NCBI GenBank assembly: GCA_964651325.1
Contig: CAZYXP010000201.1
Location: 1-6,403 of the forward strand
Source: JADFOB01 sp964651325
GTDB taxonomy: Bacteria; Planctomycetota; Phycisphaerae; UBA1845
DNA: 6,403 bases
Direction: 5' to 3'
Positions 1 to 5,433 of this stretch are shown one piece after another. How positions within the stretch are numbered: the stretch's first letter is position 1; each line of letters starts with the position of its first letter. The translations under genes and the position numbers were made by a program. A model generated the notes under the pieces. The model made no database searches and was not told the origin of the DNA. It saw nothing but the letters and a program-made list of their open reading frames with translations.

Positions 1-416
1 AGGACCATCATCAGCTCGCTTCGGCGCTCGAACTTGACCGCATCGGGCGGAAGGGCTTTGACCAGATCCTTGACGAAATCGTTGTCCAAGACCTCGCGCG
101 GCATGAGAACCTTGAAGTGCAGCGGCGCGCCGATGGCGTCGCCCTCAGTCGCCTTCTTTCTGCCCTCGATCGTCCCATCTTCGTTGATGACGATCTCTTC
201 TATCTGCTGATTCTCAACAAGCGTATAGAACTGGCTAATCGAATAGGTTTGCGACGCCTGCATCGAATCGCTGAGCAGCGCGACCAGCAGGATGGCCAGC
301 CCCAAGAGTACAAGCCAACTCACAAGATTGCGGGAATTCTTCAGATTCGGCCCGGGCGGCCCCTTGCCCTTCGGACCCGAGCCTTGTTTTGGATCTTGTC
401 CGTTTTCGTCAGCCAT
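1..416 (-). CDS. ftsH: ATP-dependent zinc metalloprotease FtsH, N-terminal part (cut by window edge)
   Basis: FtsH is a membrane-anchored AAA+ protease that extracts and degrades membrane and short-lived cytosolic proteins. Only the first 138 codons are in the window. Translation from the ATG at 414-416 gives a hydrophilic Pro/Gly/Lys-rich head (residues 1-30), one transmembrane helix at about 31-49 (LVSWLVLLGLAILLVALLS), then the start of the periplasmic FtsH domain. That domain shows the typical YSISQFYTLVENQQIEEI pattern at 58-75 (family usual: S-x-F-x-x-L-V-x-x-x-x-I-x-x-V). The AAA and HEXXH parts lie outside, so protease activity cannot be judged. The head is longer than the few residues of E. 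coli FtsH. The RBS is weak (an AGGCGG-like stretch about 12 bases upstream). The gene lies 71 bases after the LptE-like gene on the same strand with no clear terminator between, so cotranscription is likely. The identification rests on the helix plus this domain. Confidence 0.82.
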   Translation of the reverse strand, partial: MADENGQDPKQGSGPKGKGPPGPNLKNSRNLVSWLVLLGLAILLVALLSDSMQASQTYSISQFYTLVENQQIEEIVINEDGTIEGRKKATEGDAIGAPLHFKVLMPREVLDNDFVKDLVKALPPDAVKFERRSELMMV

Positions 417-487
417 TTCGCGTTGCCCGCCTGTTGAAGTTTCCGTTACCCATCAAAACACCGACCTTACACATGATTCTAGTCGAG

Positions 488-994
488 CTACCACGCAACT
501 TCCATGGACTCGACCATCCGTTCCGCCATGCCGTCCAAAGCTCGAGTCATCGCATCGGACAAGGTCTCACCTACCGGGGGGATGTAGCTTGTCTGATAGA
601 TGAATCTCGGATGTTCGACGATCAACTTCCCCGATCTCAAGTCCTCGAGCCGGTAGCGGACCACCACCGTAGAGCCGATTTCCCGAGGTCGCCCCGTATC
701 CGTTTCATCACCAAACGTCCGGTTGTCAACCTGCAATATTTCACCCGTCAATAGCGCATCCGCCCTGCGCCGGGCAGCGATCCGGTACGGGGTGTCCATC
801 TCAATCCGCTTGCTAATCGCTTCGGTCAGGCGGAATTCCAACTCGCGTCGAAACTCCTTGGAATGGAACATTTTGACATGAACGGTCTGGATATCGTCCG
901 AAAACGGCCGTGAGCTGGAATACGCGCACCCCGACACCGTCGCCACTAGAGGCAGGCACAAGACCCAGCCACGATTCAATTTCAAGCTTTTCAC
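488..994 (-). CDS. lptE: LptE-like LPS-assembly lipoprotein
   Basis: This 168-residue predicted outer-membrane lipoprotein has the size and layout of LptE, the plug partner of LptD that inserts lipopolysaccharide into the outer leaflet. The signal peptide has a basic start (K2, K5, R8), a hydrophobic core (WVLCLPLVATV) and a lipobox VSGC with the lipidated Cys at 23. After it come a short linker, a β-strand (TVHVKMF), a helix (RRELEFRLTEAISKRI), then alternating β-strands with a terminal helix (LSDAMTRALDGMAERMVESM), the α/β pattern of the LptE family. The start is GTG at 992-994: a stop lies six codons upstream in frame, and starting later would remove the signal peptide. A GAGAGG Shine-Dalgarno sits at 1006-1011, 11 bases upstream, slightly far. 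It lies between the BamD-like gene and ftsH, fitting envelope assembly. Sequence conservation in LptE is low, so a related lipoprotein of other function is possible. Confidence 0.68.
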   Translation of the reverse strand: MKSLKLNRGWVLCLPLVATVSGCAYSSSRPFSDDIQTVHVKMFHSKEFRRELEFRLTEAISKRIEMDTPYRIAARRRADALLTGEILQVDNRTFGDETDTGRPREIGSTVVVRYRLEDLRSGKLIVEHPRFIYQTSYIPPVGETLSDAMTRALDGMAERMVESMEVAW

Positions 995-1090
995 GGCTAG
1001 AGAAACCTCTCACCAATGCGTTAGCAACCTCAGATACTGACCGCTCCCGCCCGAATCCAGCAGTCCAACACCAATGCCCGAGACCGCGGC

Positions 1091-2083
1091 TCAAGCCGCT
1101 CCAATAAGCTCCAGCCTCGATCGCGCCTTGCTGGAAGCGACCGACGCCGGCCAATTCGCAACCACCGACCGATAATAGAAGATCGCCGAATTCAGGTGGT
1201 CGGTCCGCTCATAGTAACGCCCGGTCTGGAATTCCTTCTCCGCCCGTTGCTCGCCGATGCCGTCCAAAACCAAACCCACGCCCTCCCGCTGGGCGGCACC
1301 AGGGTATCGGTTGCGGTATTCGGTGTAGCGTTCCTCCGCCTCGATGAGCGCGGCCGCGTCGTACGCTACCCCGCCGAAACTGGCCAGGGCCGACTCCGCC
1401 GTCCGCGAGAGCGCATGTTGGTGGTACCGACTCCTTGGGAATTCCTTCAAGAGTCGTGCGTAGTCCAATTCAGCAAGGGCGTGGTCGCCCTTTTTGAACT
1501 GATAGTCTGCCTTGGTCTTGATCGCCGCAACGGCAAGCGGTTGATCCGGATAATCGATCGACATGTCATCCAAGATGCCGTACGCGGTGTCTTCCCCCGA
1601 CAGTATCTTCATGCCCAGCCATTTGCGTTTGACACCGCTCAGATAGGCCTCCGCCACGATGAATTCAAGCCGCAACGCCTCGGATGTCAGAGCCATGCCG
1701 CCGAACTCACCGAGGAACGCGACCAAGACGGCGTGCGCCTTATCGAACCTCCGTTGCCCGATCAGCGCCTCGGCTCGAGCCAGCAAGACGTCAGGATAAT
1801 GCCGATCCGTCTCAGAGTATTCCTTGACCCATCGGTCGAGCTTGGATAACGCCTTGCGATACTTCGCGCCGACAATCAGCAGCCGGGCCACGTACAAATC
1901 GCCTTCGGCCGTTCCGATCGGTGGTGGGATGGATTCGATCCAGCTCTTGGCCGTCGCGTCGTACGTCAGCGAATGCGTGCGCATGGTGTCCCCATCGTCA
2001 CCGACAGCATGAGCCGCATGCGGAAAGACTGTGCCCGCAAAAACGGGAATCAGGCAAAAAGCAAACAAGCGAACGCACTGCAT
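1091..2083 (-). CDS. Secreted TPR protein, BamD (YfiO)-like
   Basis: This 330-residue exported tetratricopeptide protein resembles BamD/YfiO, the TPR subunit of the β-barrel assembly machine. A signal peptide covers about residues 1-26 and ends in an AHA|V type I cleavage site. It has no lipobox, unlike classical BamD. Helical repeats can be read at about 58-90, 95-127, 186-218, 220-261 and 282-325. The last one (GRYYERTDHLNSAIFYY, then VVANWPASVASSKARSRL) is the best match to BamD-type repeats, where a helix pair ends in a Pro-containing turn and A-x-x-R-L. The ATG at 2083 is preceded by GGGAG six bases upstream (2090-2094) and by a plausible promoter. It is the first gene of the minus-strand series leading to the LptE-like gene and ftsH. 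It could be a true BamD, a CpoB/YbgF-like periplasmic TPR protein, or another adaptor. The TPR fold is sure and the exact role is not. Confidence 0.72.
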   Translation of the reverse strand: MQCVRLFAFCLIPVFAGTVFPHAAHAVGDDGDTMRTHSLTYDATAKSWIESIPPPIGTAEGDLYVARLLIVGAKYRKALSKLDRWVKEYSETDRHYPDVLLARAEALIGQRRFDKAHAVLVAFLGEFGGMALTSEALRLEFIVAEAYLSGVKRKWLGMKILSGEDTAYGILDDMSIDYPDQPLAVAAIKTKADYQFKKGDHALAELDYARLLKEFPRSRYHQHALSRTAESALASFGGVAYDAAALIEAEERYTEYRNRYPGAAQREGVGLVLDGIGEQRAEKEFQTGRYYERTDHLNSAIFYYRSVVANWPASVASSKARSRLELIGAA

Positions 2084-2089
2084 CGCTGG

Positions 2090-2129
2090 CTCCCAAGTCC
2101 ACTATACGTTGGGCCGGGCTTCGCGCAAA
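2090..2129 (-). promoter_or_regulatory. Candidate promoter and RBS of the BamD-like gene
   Basis: On the minus strand a -10 like box TATAGT (plus-strand 2101-2106, five of six matches to TATAAT) is spaced 17 bases from a weak -35 like box TTTGCG (2124-2129). The Shine-Dalgarno GGGAG lies at 2090-2094, six bases before the ATG at 2083. The predicted transcription start (about 2094) would leave a leader of only about ten bases, with the ribosome site at its very 5' end. The boxes are seen; the sigma-70 type assignment is inference. Confidence 0.35.
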
Positions 2130-2142
2130 AAAGAGAAGCCCG
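2115..2142. repeat. Inverted repeat over the -35 region
   Basis: Perfect 8-base arms CGGGCTTC (2115-2122) and GAAGCCCG (2135-2142) flank a 12-base A-rich spacer. An outer six-base pair GGGCCG (2111-2116) / CGGCCC (2155-2160) partly overlaps it. It covers the -35 like box of the BamD-like gene, so it could be an operator. It could also be a hairpin in RNA arriving from upstream. Confidence 0.4.
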
Positions 2143-2220
2143 CAGGATAATCCACGGCCCGAATTGTACCCACAAAGCCGCAGATTACGCAATGTTTCCC
2201 ATCACACGAAGCCCCGTACC

Positions 2221-2297
2221 GCGATGGAGCGCCGAGCTGCTCGTCGGCTCTGGACGCCCTTCAGGCCCCCGGGGGCTAGCCCGACGTCATCCATCGC
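2221..2297. repeat. Nested dyad-symmetric element
   Basis: Three dyads lie one inside another: outer 8-base arms GCGATGGA (2221-2228) / TCCATCGC (2290-2297); a middle stem GTCGGCT (2243-2249) with AGC-c-CGAC (2278-2285), one bulged C; and an inner 12-base perfect palindrome GCCCCCGGGGGC (2265-2276). The heptamer GCCGAGC also occurs directly at 2231-2237 and 2296-2302. It lies 132 bases before the HEAT gene. Whether it acts as DNA, as RNA, or not at all is unknown. Confidence 0.4.
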
Positions 2298-2387
2298 CGA
2301 GCAGCCGCTGGCTGGCCCCGACATCTCTGAGCGCGTGTAACCATGCCGTTCGCAATACAGGCCCGGAATCTTTGAATCGACGGTCGG

Positions 2388-2393
2388 TATGAT
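2388..2393 (+). promoter_or_regulatory. Weak -10 like box before the HEAT lipoprotein gene
   Basis: TATGAT (five of six matches to TATAAT) lies 36 bases before the ATG at 2430, a suitable distance for a short leader. No convincing -35 box is found 16-18 bases upstream and there is no extended -10 TG, so this is only a candidate. Confidence 0.2.
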
Positions 2394-2429
2394 TGTCAGG
2401 CTCCGGCACGGCGGGTACCCTGCCAAGCC

Positions 2430-3245
2430 ATGAAACTGAAGCAGACTGCCTATTTCAACACAAGAGAAACAACCGGTTGGGGCATCATCCTCGTGTTCCT
2501 CCTGCCCGTTACCATCGGCTCCGGCTGCGTCCACGGCCCCAAAAAACGGTTCAAACCGGCCTGGTTTGCCTCGCAACGCGACGTGGCCGCTTATCTTGAT
2601 ATGGCGCTCGGCCATCAAGACGCCGACATCCGACGTGCGGCCATCGTTCAAATCGGAAAAACGCGCCACGGCGGCAGCGCAGTGGCGATGGACGCGATGT
2701 CCCTGATAGCACGGTCCGATCAAAATACATCCGTTCGGTGTGCGGCCATTCGCGTCCTGGCGCGACATCCGGGGCGTACGGCCACGAACACGATGCTGGC
2801 CTTGCTGACATCTCAAAAGAAACAGGCACACACGACACCGGCAGGCGCCGGTGTTCGCCGCGCAGCGATGAGGACGCTTTCCCGCTTCTCATCCCAATTG
2901 CTTTTCGAGGGCGAGGCAGAAACGGCCGTTCGGGAGACGGGCGTTGATCATGTGCTCCACGACGAATCGCGAGCGGTGCGAATCTGGGCGGCGTCCCTGC
3001 TGGCACATCATCCGCACATCGATACCGCCCGAGCCCTGATCGATGCGCTTGGGCAATCCGATTTTGCTGTAGTTTACGAGGCCGATCGTTCGTTGAGCTA
3101 CCTGACGGGCCAAGCGTTCGACTGTGAACCAAGTCGGTGGCGCGCGTGGCTGGAAACGACGAAGGAACCATTTGAGCAGGGACGCGCGATGCGCGAGCGG
3201 CAAAAACCTAAGAAGCAGCCATGGTGGCGGTGGAAACGCGGATAG
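2430..3245 (+). CDS. HEAT-repeat protein with lipoprotein-like signal
   Basis: This 271-residue predicted exported protein is built of HEAT-like helical repeats, a scaffold for protein binding. An N-terminal hydrophobic stretch (about 17-29, WGIILVFLLPVTI) leads to IGSGC, with Cys33 the likely lipidated residue. Gly at -3 makes the lipobox atypical, so it might instead stay anchored by the helix. Repeats are visible at about 51-79 (DADIRRAAIVQIGK), 87-114 (TSVRCAAIRVLARHP), 139-152 (GVRRAAMRTLSRF), 173-195 (RAVRIWAASLLAHHP) and 200-226. They share the D/x-V-R-x-x-A-A-x-x-L pattern. A DCEPSRWRAWL segment (231-241), which I associate with planctomycete HEAT proteins, precedes a basic, Trp-rich tail (PWWRWKRG). 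The ATG at 2430 has no clear Shine-Dalgarno, but no better start keeps the signal. It is divergent from the envelope genes, which hints at an envelope role; the function itself is unknown. Confidence 0.72.
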   Translation: MKLKQTAYFNTRETTGWGIILVFLLPVTIGSGCVHGPKKRFKPAWFASQRDVAAYLDMALGHQDADIRRAAIVQIGKTRHGGSAVAMDAMSLIARSDQNTSVRCAAIRVLARHPGRTATNTMLALLTSQKKQAHTTPAGAGVRRAAMRTLSRFSSQLLFEGEAETAVRETGVDHVLHDESRAVRIWAASLLAHHPHIDTARALIDALGQSDFAVVYEADRSLSYLTGQAFDCEPSRWRAWLETTKEPFEQGRAMRERQKPKKQPWWRWKRG

Positions 3246-3288
3246 CGCGGCGTTTACGGCGCTTGCGGCGTGGTGAGCGGACATGGCG

Positions 3289-3358
3289 GCCGGCTGAACC
3301 CCACCGACAACAAACGTTGTTCGGAGATTTGCGGAGCCGGGCAGCCGCGCCGGCTGAA
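3289..3358. repeat. 10-base direct repeat, 60-base period
   Basis: GCCGGCTGAA occurs at 3289-3298 and again at 3349-3358, exactly 60 bases apart, in the spacer between the HEAT gene and the dehydrogenase. The second copy overlaps the 3' arm of the 3335-3355 hairpin. Confidence 0.4.
3304..3324 (+). terminator. Possible terminator hairpin after the HEAT gene
   Basis: Arms CCGACAAC (3304-3311) and GTTG-t-TCGG (3316-3324) form an 8-pair stem with one bulged T and an AAAC loop, 58 bases after the stop codon. Only a short AGATTT follows, not a real T tract. Termination is therefore possible but weakly supported; it may be a leader structure of the next gene. Confidence 0.3.
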
Positions 3359-3411
3359 GTCCTCTGCTCCGCGGCGCATCGAGTATGGCTCGGCCTCCTA
3401 CGGAACCGAGC
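3335..3411 (+). repeat. Two hairpins upstream of the alcohol dehydrogenase
   Basis: Stem AGCCGG (3335-3340) / CCGGCT (3350-3355) has a nine-base loop. Stem GCTCGG (3388-3393) / CCGAGC (3406-3411) has a 12-base loop and two more pairs (AT/AT) beyond a bulged G at 3387. No T tract follows either. They may be leader structures of the dehydrogenase transcript, or chance in GC-rich DNA. Confidence 0.25.
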
Positions 3412-3455
3412 ATAAGCTTGCAGGGGTCGAACAGGACGATTCCCACACAAAGCCA

Positions 3456-3472
3456 AAGGAAGAACACTCTTG
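3456..3472 (+). promoter_or_regulatory. Ribosome binding site fixing a TTG start
   Basis: AAGGAAG (3456-3462) lies seven bases before TTG at 3470-3472. This strong Shine-Dalgarno, plus the fact that translation then begins MRAVVL as is usual for the family, decides for the TTG start. Confidence 0.7.
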
Positions 3473-4429
3473 AGAGCCGTTGTTCTCGACAAAAGCCTGC
3501 AGTTCCGCAAGGACCACGCCCCACCGCAGCCGCTGGCTGGCGAGTGCCTGGTGCGGGTCCATCTGGCGGGCATCTGCTCCACCGATCTCCAGCTTGTAAA
3601 CGGCTACCTGGGTTTCCGAGGCATCTTGGGTCACGAAATGGTCGGCAGCGTCGCCGAAGGCCCTGCGGAGTGGTGTGGCAAGCGCGTGGCCTGCGAGATC
3701 AACTGCGTCTGCGGCAAGTGCGCCGCGTGCCTGGCCGGACTTTCCAATCATTGCGCCCAGCGCACGGTCATGGGCATTGTGAATCGAGACGGATGCTTCG
3801 CGGATTTTGTGGCCGTGCCGATCGCCAACCTGCATGAAATCCCCGACGCCGTCGCCGACGAGGAAGCGGTTTTTGTCGAGCCGCTCGCCGCGGCGTACCA
3901 GGTTTTGGCCCAATGCAGAATCACGCCGAAGATGAGCGTGAGTGTGATCGGCCCGGGCAAGCTGGGGGTGCTCGTAGCGCAAGTACTGGCCGCCACGGGC
4001 TGCCAGATTAATGTCATCGGCACCAACCCGCACAGGCTTCTCCACTGCGAAAAGAAGGGCATTCAGGGCATTCACGTCGATCAGCTAAGCCGACGCAAGG
4101 ATCGCGACGTCGTCGTCGAGTGTTCCGGATCGCCGGAAGGGTTGAAGCTCGCGATGGGCCTGGTCCGTCCGCGCGGCACCATTGTGCTCAAGAGCACGTT
4201 CGCCGAAGGCGGCAAGCTGAATCTGGCCCCGATTGTCATTGACGAGGTCACGCTGCTGGGCAGCCGCTGCGGGCCGTTTCCCGAGGCCATCGCCGCGTTG
4301 GAGCGCGGCGCGGTCGAGGTGCGATCCATGATCTCCAAGGTGTTTCCCCTCGAGAAAACGCAAGAGGCATTCGAGGCCGCCGCGTCGCCCGACCGGTTCA
4401 AGGTGCTCTTCGATTTGAGCCAAAAGTAG
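3470..4429 (+). CDS. Zinc-dependent medium-chain alcohol dehydrogenase (MDR family)
   Basis: This 319-residue cytosolic NAD(P)-dependent oxidoreductase belongs to the sorbitol/threonine dehydrogenase branch (COG1063 type). All key residues are present: catalytic zinc ligands Cys36 (GICSTDL), His55-Glu56 (GHE) and Glu137 in VEPLA; structural zinc cysteines C81, C84, C87 and C95 with canonical C-x2-C-x2-C-x7-C spacing; and a Rossmann GxGxxG at 161-166 (GPGKLG). The end of the second Rossmann strand reads VIGTNPHR and lacks the usual NAD-selecting Asp, so NADP use is possible. At 319 residues it is shorter than the usual 340-350, but a short MDR subgroup exists and no core motif is missing. The start is TTG. 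Substrate cannot be told: polyol, sugar alcohol or amino-alcohol are all possible. It converges on the GmhB-like gene and has no obvious operon partner in the window. Confidence 0.88.
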   Translation: MRAVVLDKSLQFRKDHAPPQPLAGECLVRVHLAGICSTDLQLVNGYLGFRGILGHEMVGSVAEGPAEWCGKRVACEINCVCGKCAACLAGLSNHCAQRTVMGIVNRDGCFADFVAVPIANLHEIPDAVADEEAVFVEPLAAAYQVLAQCRITPKMSVSVIGPGKLGVLVAQVLAATGCQINVIGTNPHRLLHCEKKGIQGIHVDQLSRRKDRDVVVECSGSPEGLKLAMGLVRPRGTIVLKSTFAEGGKLNLAPIVIDEVTLLGSRCGPFPEAIAALERGAVEVRSMISKVFPLEKTQEAFEAAASPDRFKVLFDLSQK

Positions 4430-4490
4430 AGCTGTGGCCCTTCTTGAATGGCGAAACTGAAGGCCCCACGCTTTGGCGACGACCCTGAGC

Positions 4491-4508
4491 CGCGGGCTTC
4501 AGCCCGCG
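4491..4508. terminator. Hairpin between convergent genes, possible terminator
   Basis: CGCGGGC (4491-4497), loop TTCA, GCCCGCG (4502-4508) make a perfect 7-pair GC stem 61 bases after the dehydrogenase stop and 49 bases after the end of the GmhB-like gene. There is no T tract, so it is not a classic intrinsic terminator. Its octamer CGGGCTTC also occurs in the 2115-2142 repeat, which suggests a dispersed GC-rich palindrome family. Confidence 0.4.
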
Positions 4509-4558
4509 CGGCGGTGCGGTCTTGCGCCATGAGCACGGTGCGTGAAGCGCCGCCGCGC
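4506..4558. repeat. 12-base inverted repeat reaching the GmhB-like stop codon
   Basis: GCGCGGCGGTGC (4506-4517) pairs with GCGCCGCCGCGC (4547-4558) through 12 positions with a single G·T, across a 29-base loop. Its left arm shares bases with the 4491-4508 hairpin, so the two folds compete for 4506-4508. The right arm ends in the first base of the minus-strand stop codon. Confidence 0.45.
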
Positions 4559-5418
4559 TAGCGAAATCGATCGATGGCGAACGCGCTGACCGAAGCGATT
4601 TGCAGGAAGCAGGCCAGAAGCAAACGAGGCGTCGCCGCTGCCGGGGCCTCATCGAACAGAGCCATCGTCCCCCATAGTGCCACCACGATGGCAAGCATTT
4701 GCATCAGCGCTGCAACCAATCGGATCAGAGAGAAATCGTCCTGACGCCGAGAGCGATGCGTCCGCTCCAATGATTCGTGGATTCGATCCAACGCTTGAAT
4801 CGCCCGATCCCCCGCAACGCCGCCGCCCACCTGTCGCGGCGCGGCGCTGCTGCGTTTGCCGGCCGGCCCCAGCACGGCATCGGCGGCTTCGCCCAAATCC
4901 GTAACGACATGCGTCGCGACGAAATCGCCCACTGCGCGATCCCCGTTTTGGTTGGTGAGGTACACGGTCTTGCATCCCGCACGCGTCCCCGCCTGCACAT
5001 CGCCGGGGGAATCGCCGATCATCCAAGATCGCTTCAGATCGACGTTTAGCTCTCGCGCGGCTTGGAGCAACATGCCCGGCTTGGGTTTGCGCAGCTCGCT
5101 ATCACGCCGGTATTTTCGAACGGTCGCAGCCGAACCGTCCAGGTAGGGACAGTAGTACGCGCCGTCGAGGCTCACGCCCTCCGCCGAGAGCAACTCCTCG
5201 AATCGCGCGTGAATGTTTTCGAGATCCGTCTCGTCAAACATGCCCCGCGCGATGCCCGATTGATTCGACGCCACCACCACCAGATACCCCGCTTGGGCAA
5301 AACGATGAATCGCCTCAGCGCTACCAGGAAGCAGATCAACTTCACTGGGATCCGCGATGTAGCCGGAGTCTGTGATGATCGTTCCGTCGCGATCGAGGAA
5401 AACGGCTTTGCTCTTCAT
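4558..5418 (-). CDS. GmhB-like HAD-IIIA phosphatase with two-helix membrane tail
   Basis: Residues 1-185 are a HAD-IIIA phosphatase of the heptose-1,7-bisphosphate 7-phosphatase type, which removes a sugar phosphate in ADP-heptose synthesis. Seen motifs are DRDGT (D9 nucleophile, D11 acid/base), Ser51 in VASNQSG, Lys111 in LRKPKPGM, and D136/D140 in IGDSPGDVQAG. The zinc loop of classical GmhB (C-x-H ... C-x-C) is degraded: C90 remains in CPYLDG, but the His and the two later cysteines are Tyr and non-ligands. Residues 186-228 form a charged linker with an amphipathic helix. Two hydrophobic helices follow at about 230-255 and 264-283, absent from GmhB, which normally ends near 185-190. The ATG at 5418 has AGGGAAG seven bases upstream, overlapping the stop of the upstream gene (12-base gap), so the pair is translationally coupled. 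The substrate may be heptose or another phosphorylated sugar. Confidence 0.85.
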   Translation of the reverse strand: MKSKAVFLDRDGTIITDSGYIADPSEVDLLPGSAEAIHRFAQAGYLVVVASNQSGIARGMFDETDLENIHARFEELLSAEGVSLDGAYYCPYLDGSAATVRKYRRDSELRKPKPGMLLQAARELNVDLKRSWMIGDSPGDVQAGTRAGCKTVYLTNQNGDRAVGDFVATHVVTDLGEAADAVLGPAGKRSSAAPRQVGGGVAGDRAIQALDRIHESLERTHRSRRQDDFSLIRLVAALMQMLAIVVALWGTMALFDEAPAAATPRLLLACFLQIASVSAFAIDRFR

Positions 5419-5425
5419 GGCTTGT

Positions 5426-5433
5426 CTTCCCTA
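5426..5433 (-). promoter_or_regulatory. Shine-Dalgarno overlapping the upstream stop codon
   Basis: On the minus strand the stop TAG of the deoxyhypusine-synthase-like gene (5431-5433) runs into AGGGAAG (5426-5432), seven bases before the ATG of the GmhB-like gene. This arrangement predicts translational coupling of the two genes. Confidence 0.65.

Larger units (their letters stand above)
2084..2429. other. Divergent intergenic region, no gene
   Basis: These 346 bases separate the start codons of the minus-strand BamD-like gene and the plus-strand HEAT lipoprotein. Open frames here have no ribosome site, no family resemblance and low-complexity Arg/Ser/Pro-rich translations, so I call no gene. 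The region contains the promoter candidate for the BamD-like gene, an inverted repeat over its -35 box (2115-2142), a nested dyad element (2221-2297) and a weak -10 like TATGAT at 2388-2393 for the plus-strand gene. Confidence 0.6.

Noticed and set aside
995..1090. CACCAATGC direct repeat (1011-1019 and 1069-1077) in the gap before the LptE-like gene
   Set aside because: Nine bases repeated once, 58 bases apart, with no adjoining promoter-like boxes or symmetry; likely chance.
1196..1849. 217-residue open frame on the plus strand, inside the BamD-like gene
   Set aside because: It is antisense to a clear TPR protein with signal peptide and RBS, has no recognisable domain, and is explained by GC-rich antisense coding.
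2202..2831. 209-residue minus-strand open frame covering the intergenic region and the HEAT gene start
   Set aside because: It overlaps the HEAT-repeat gene, has no ribosome site or family pattern, and its translation is low in hydrophobic order.
3398..4075. 225-residue minus-strand open frame opposite the dehydrogenase
   Set aside because: The plus strand has every zinc and Rossmann motif, so the minus frame is its shadow.
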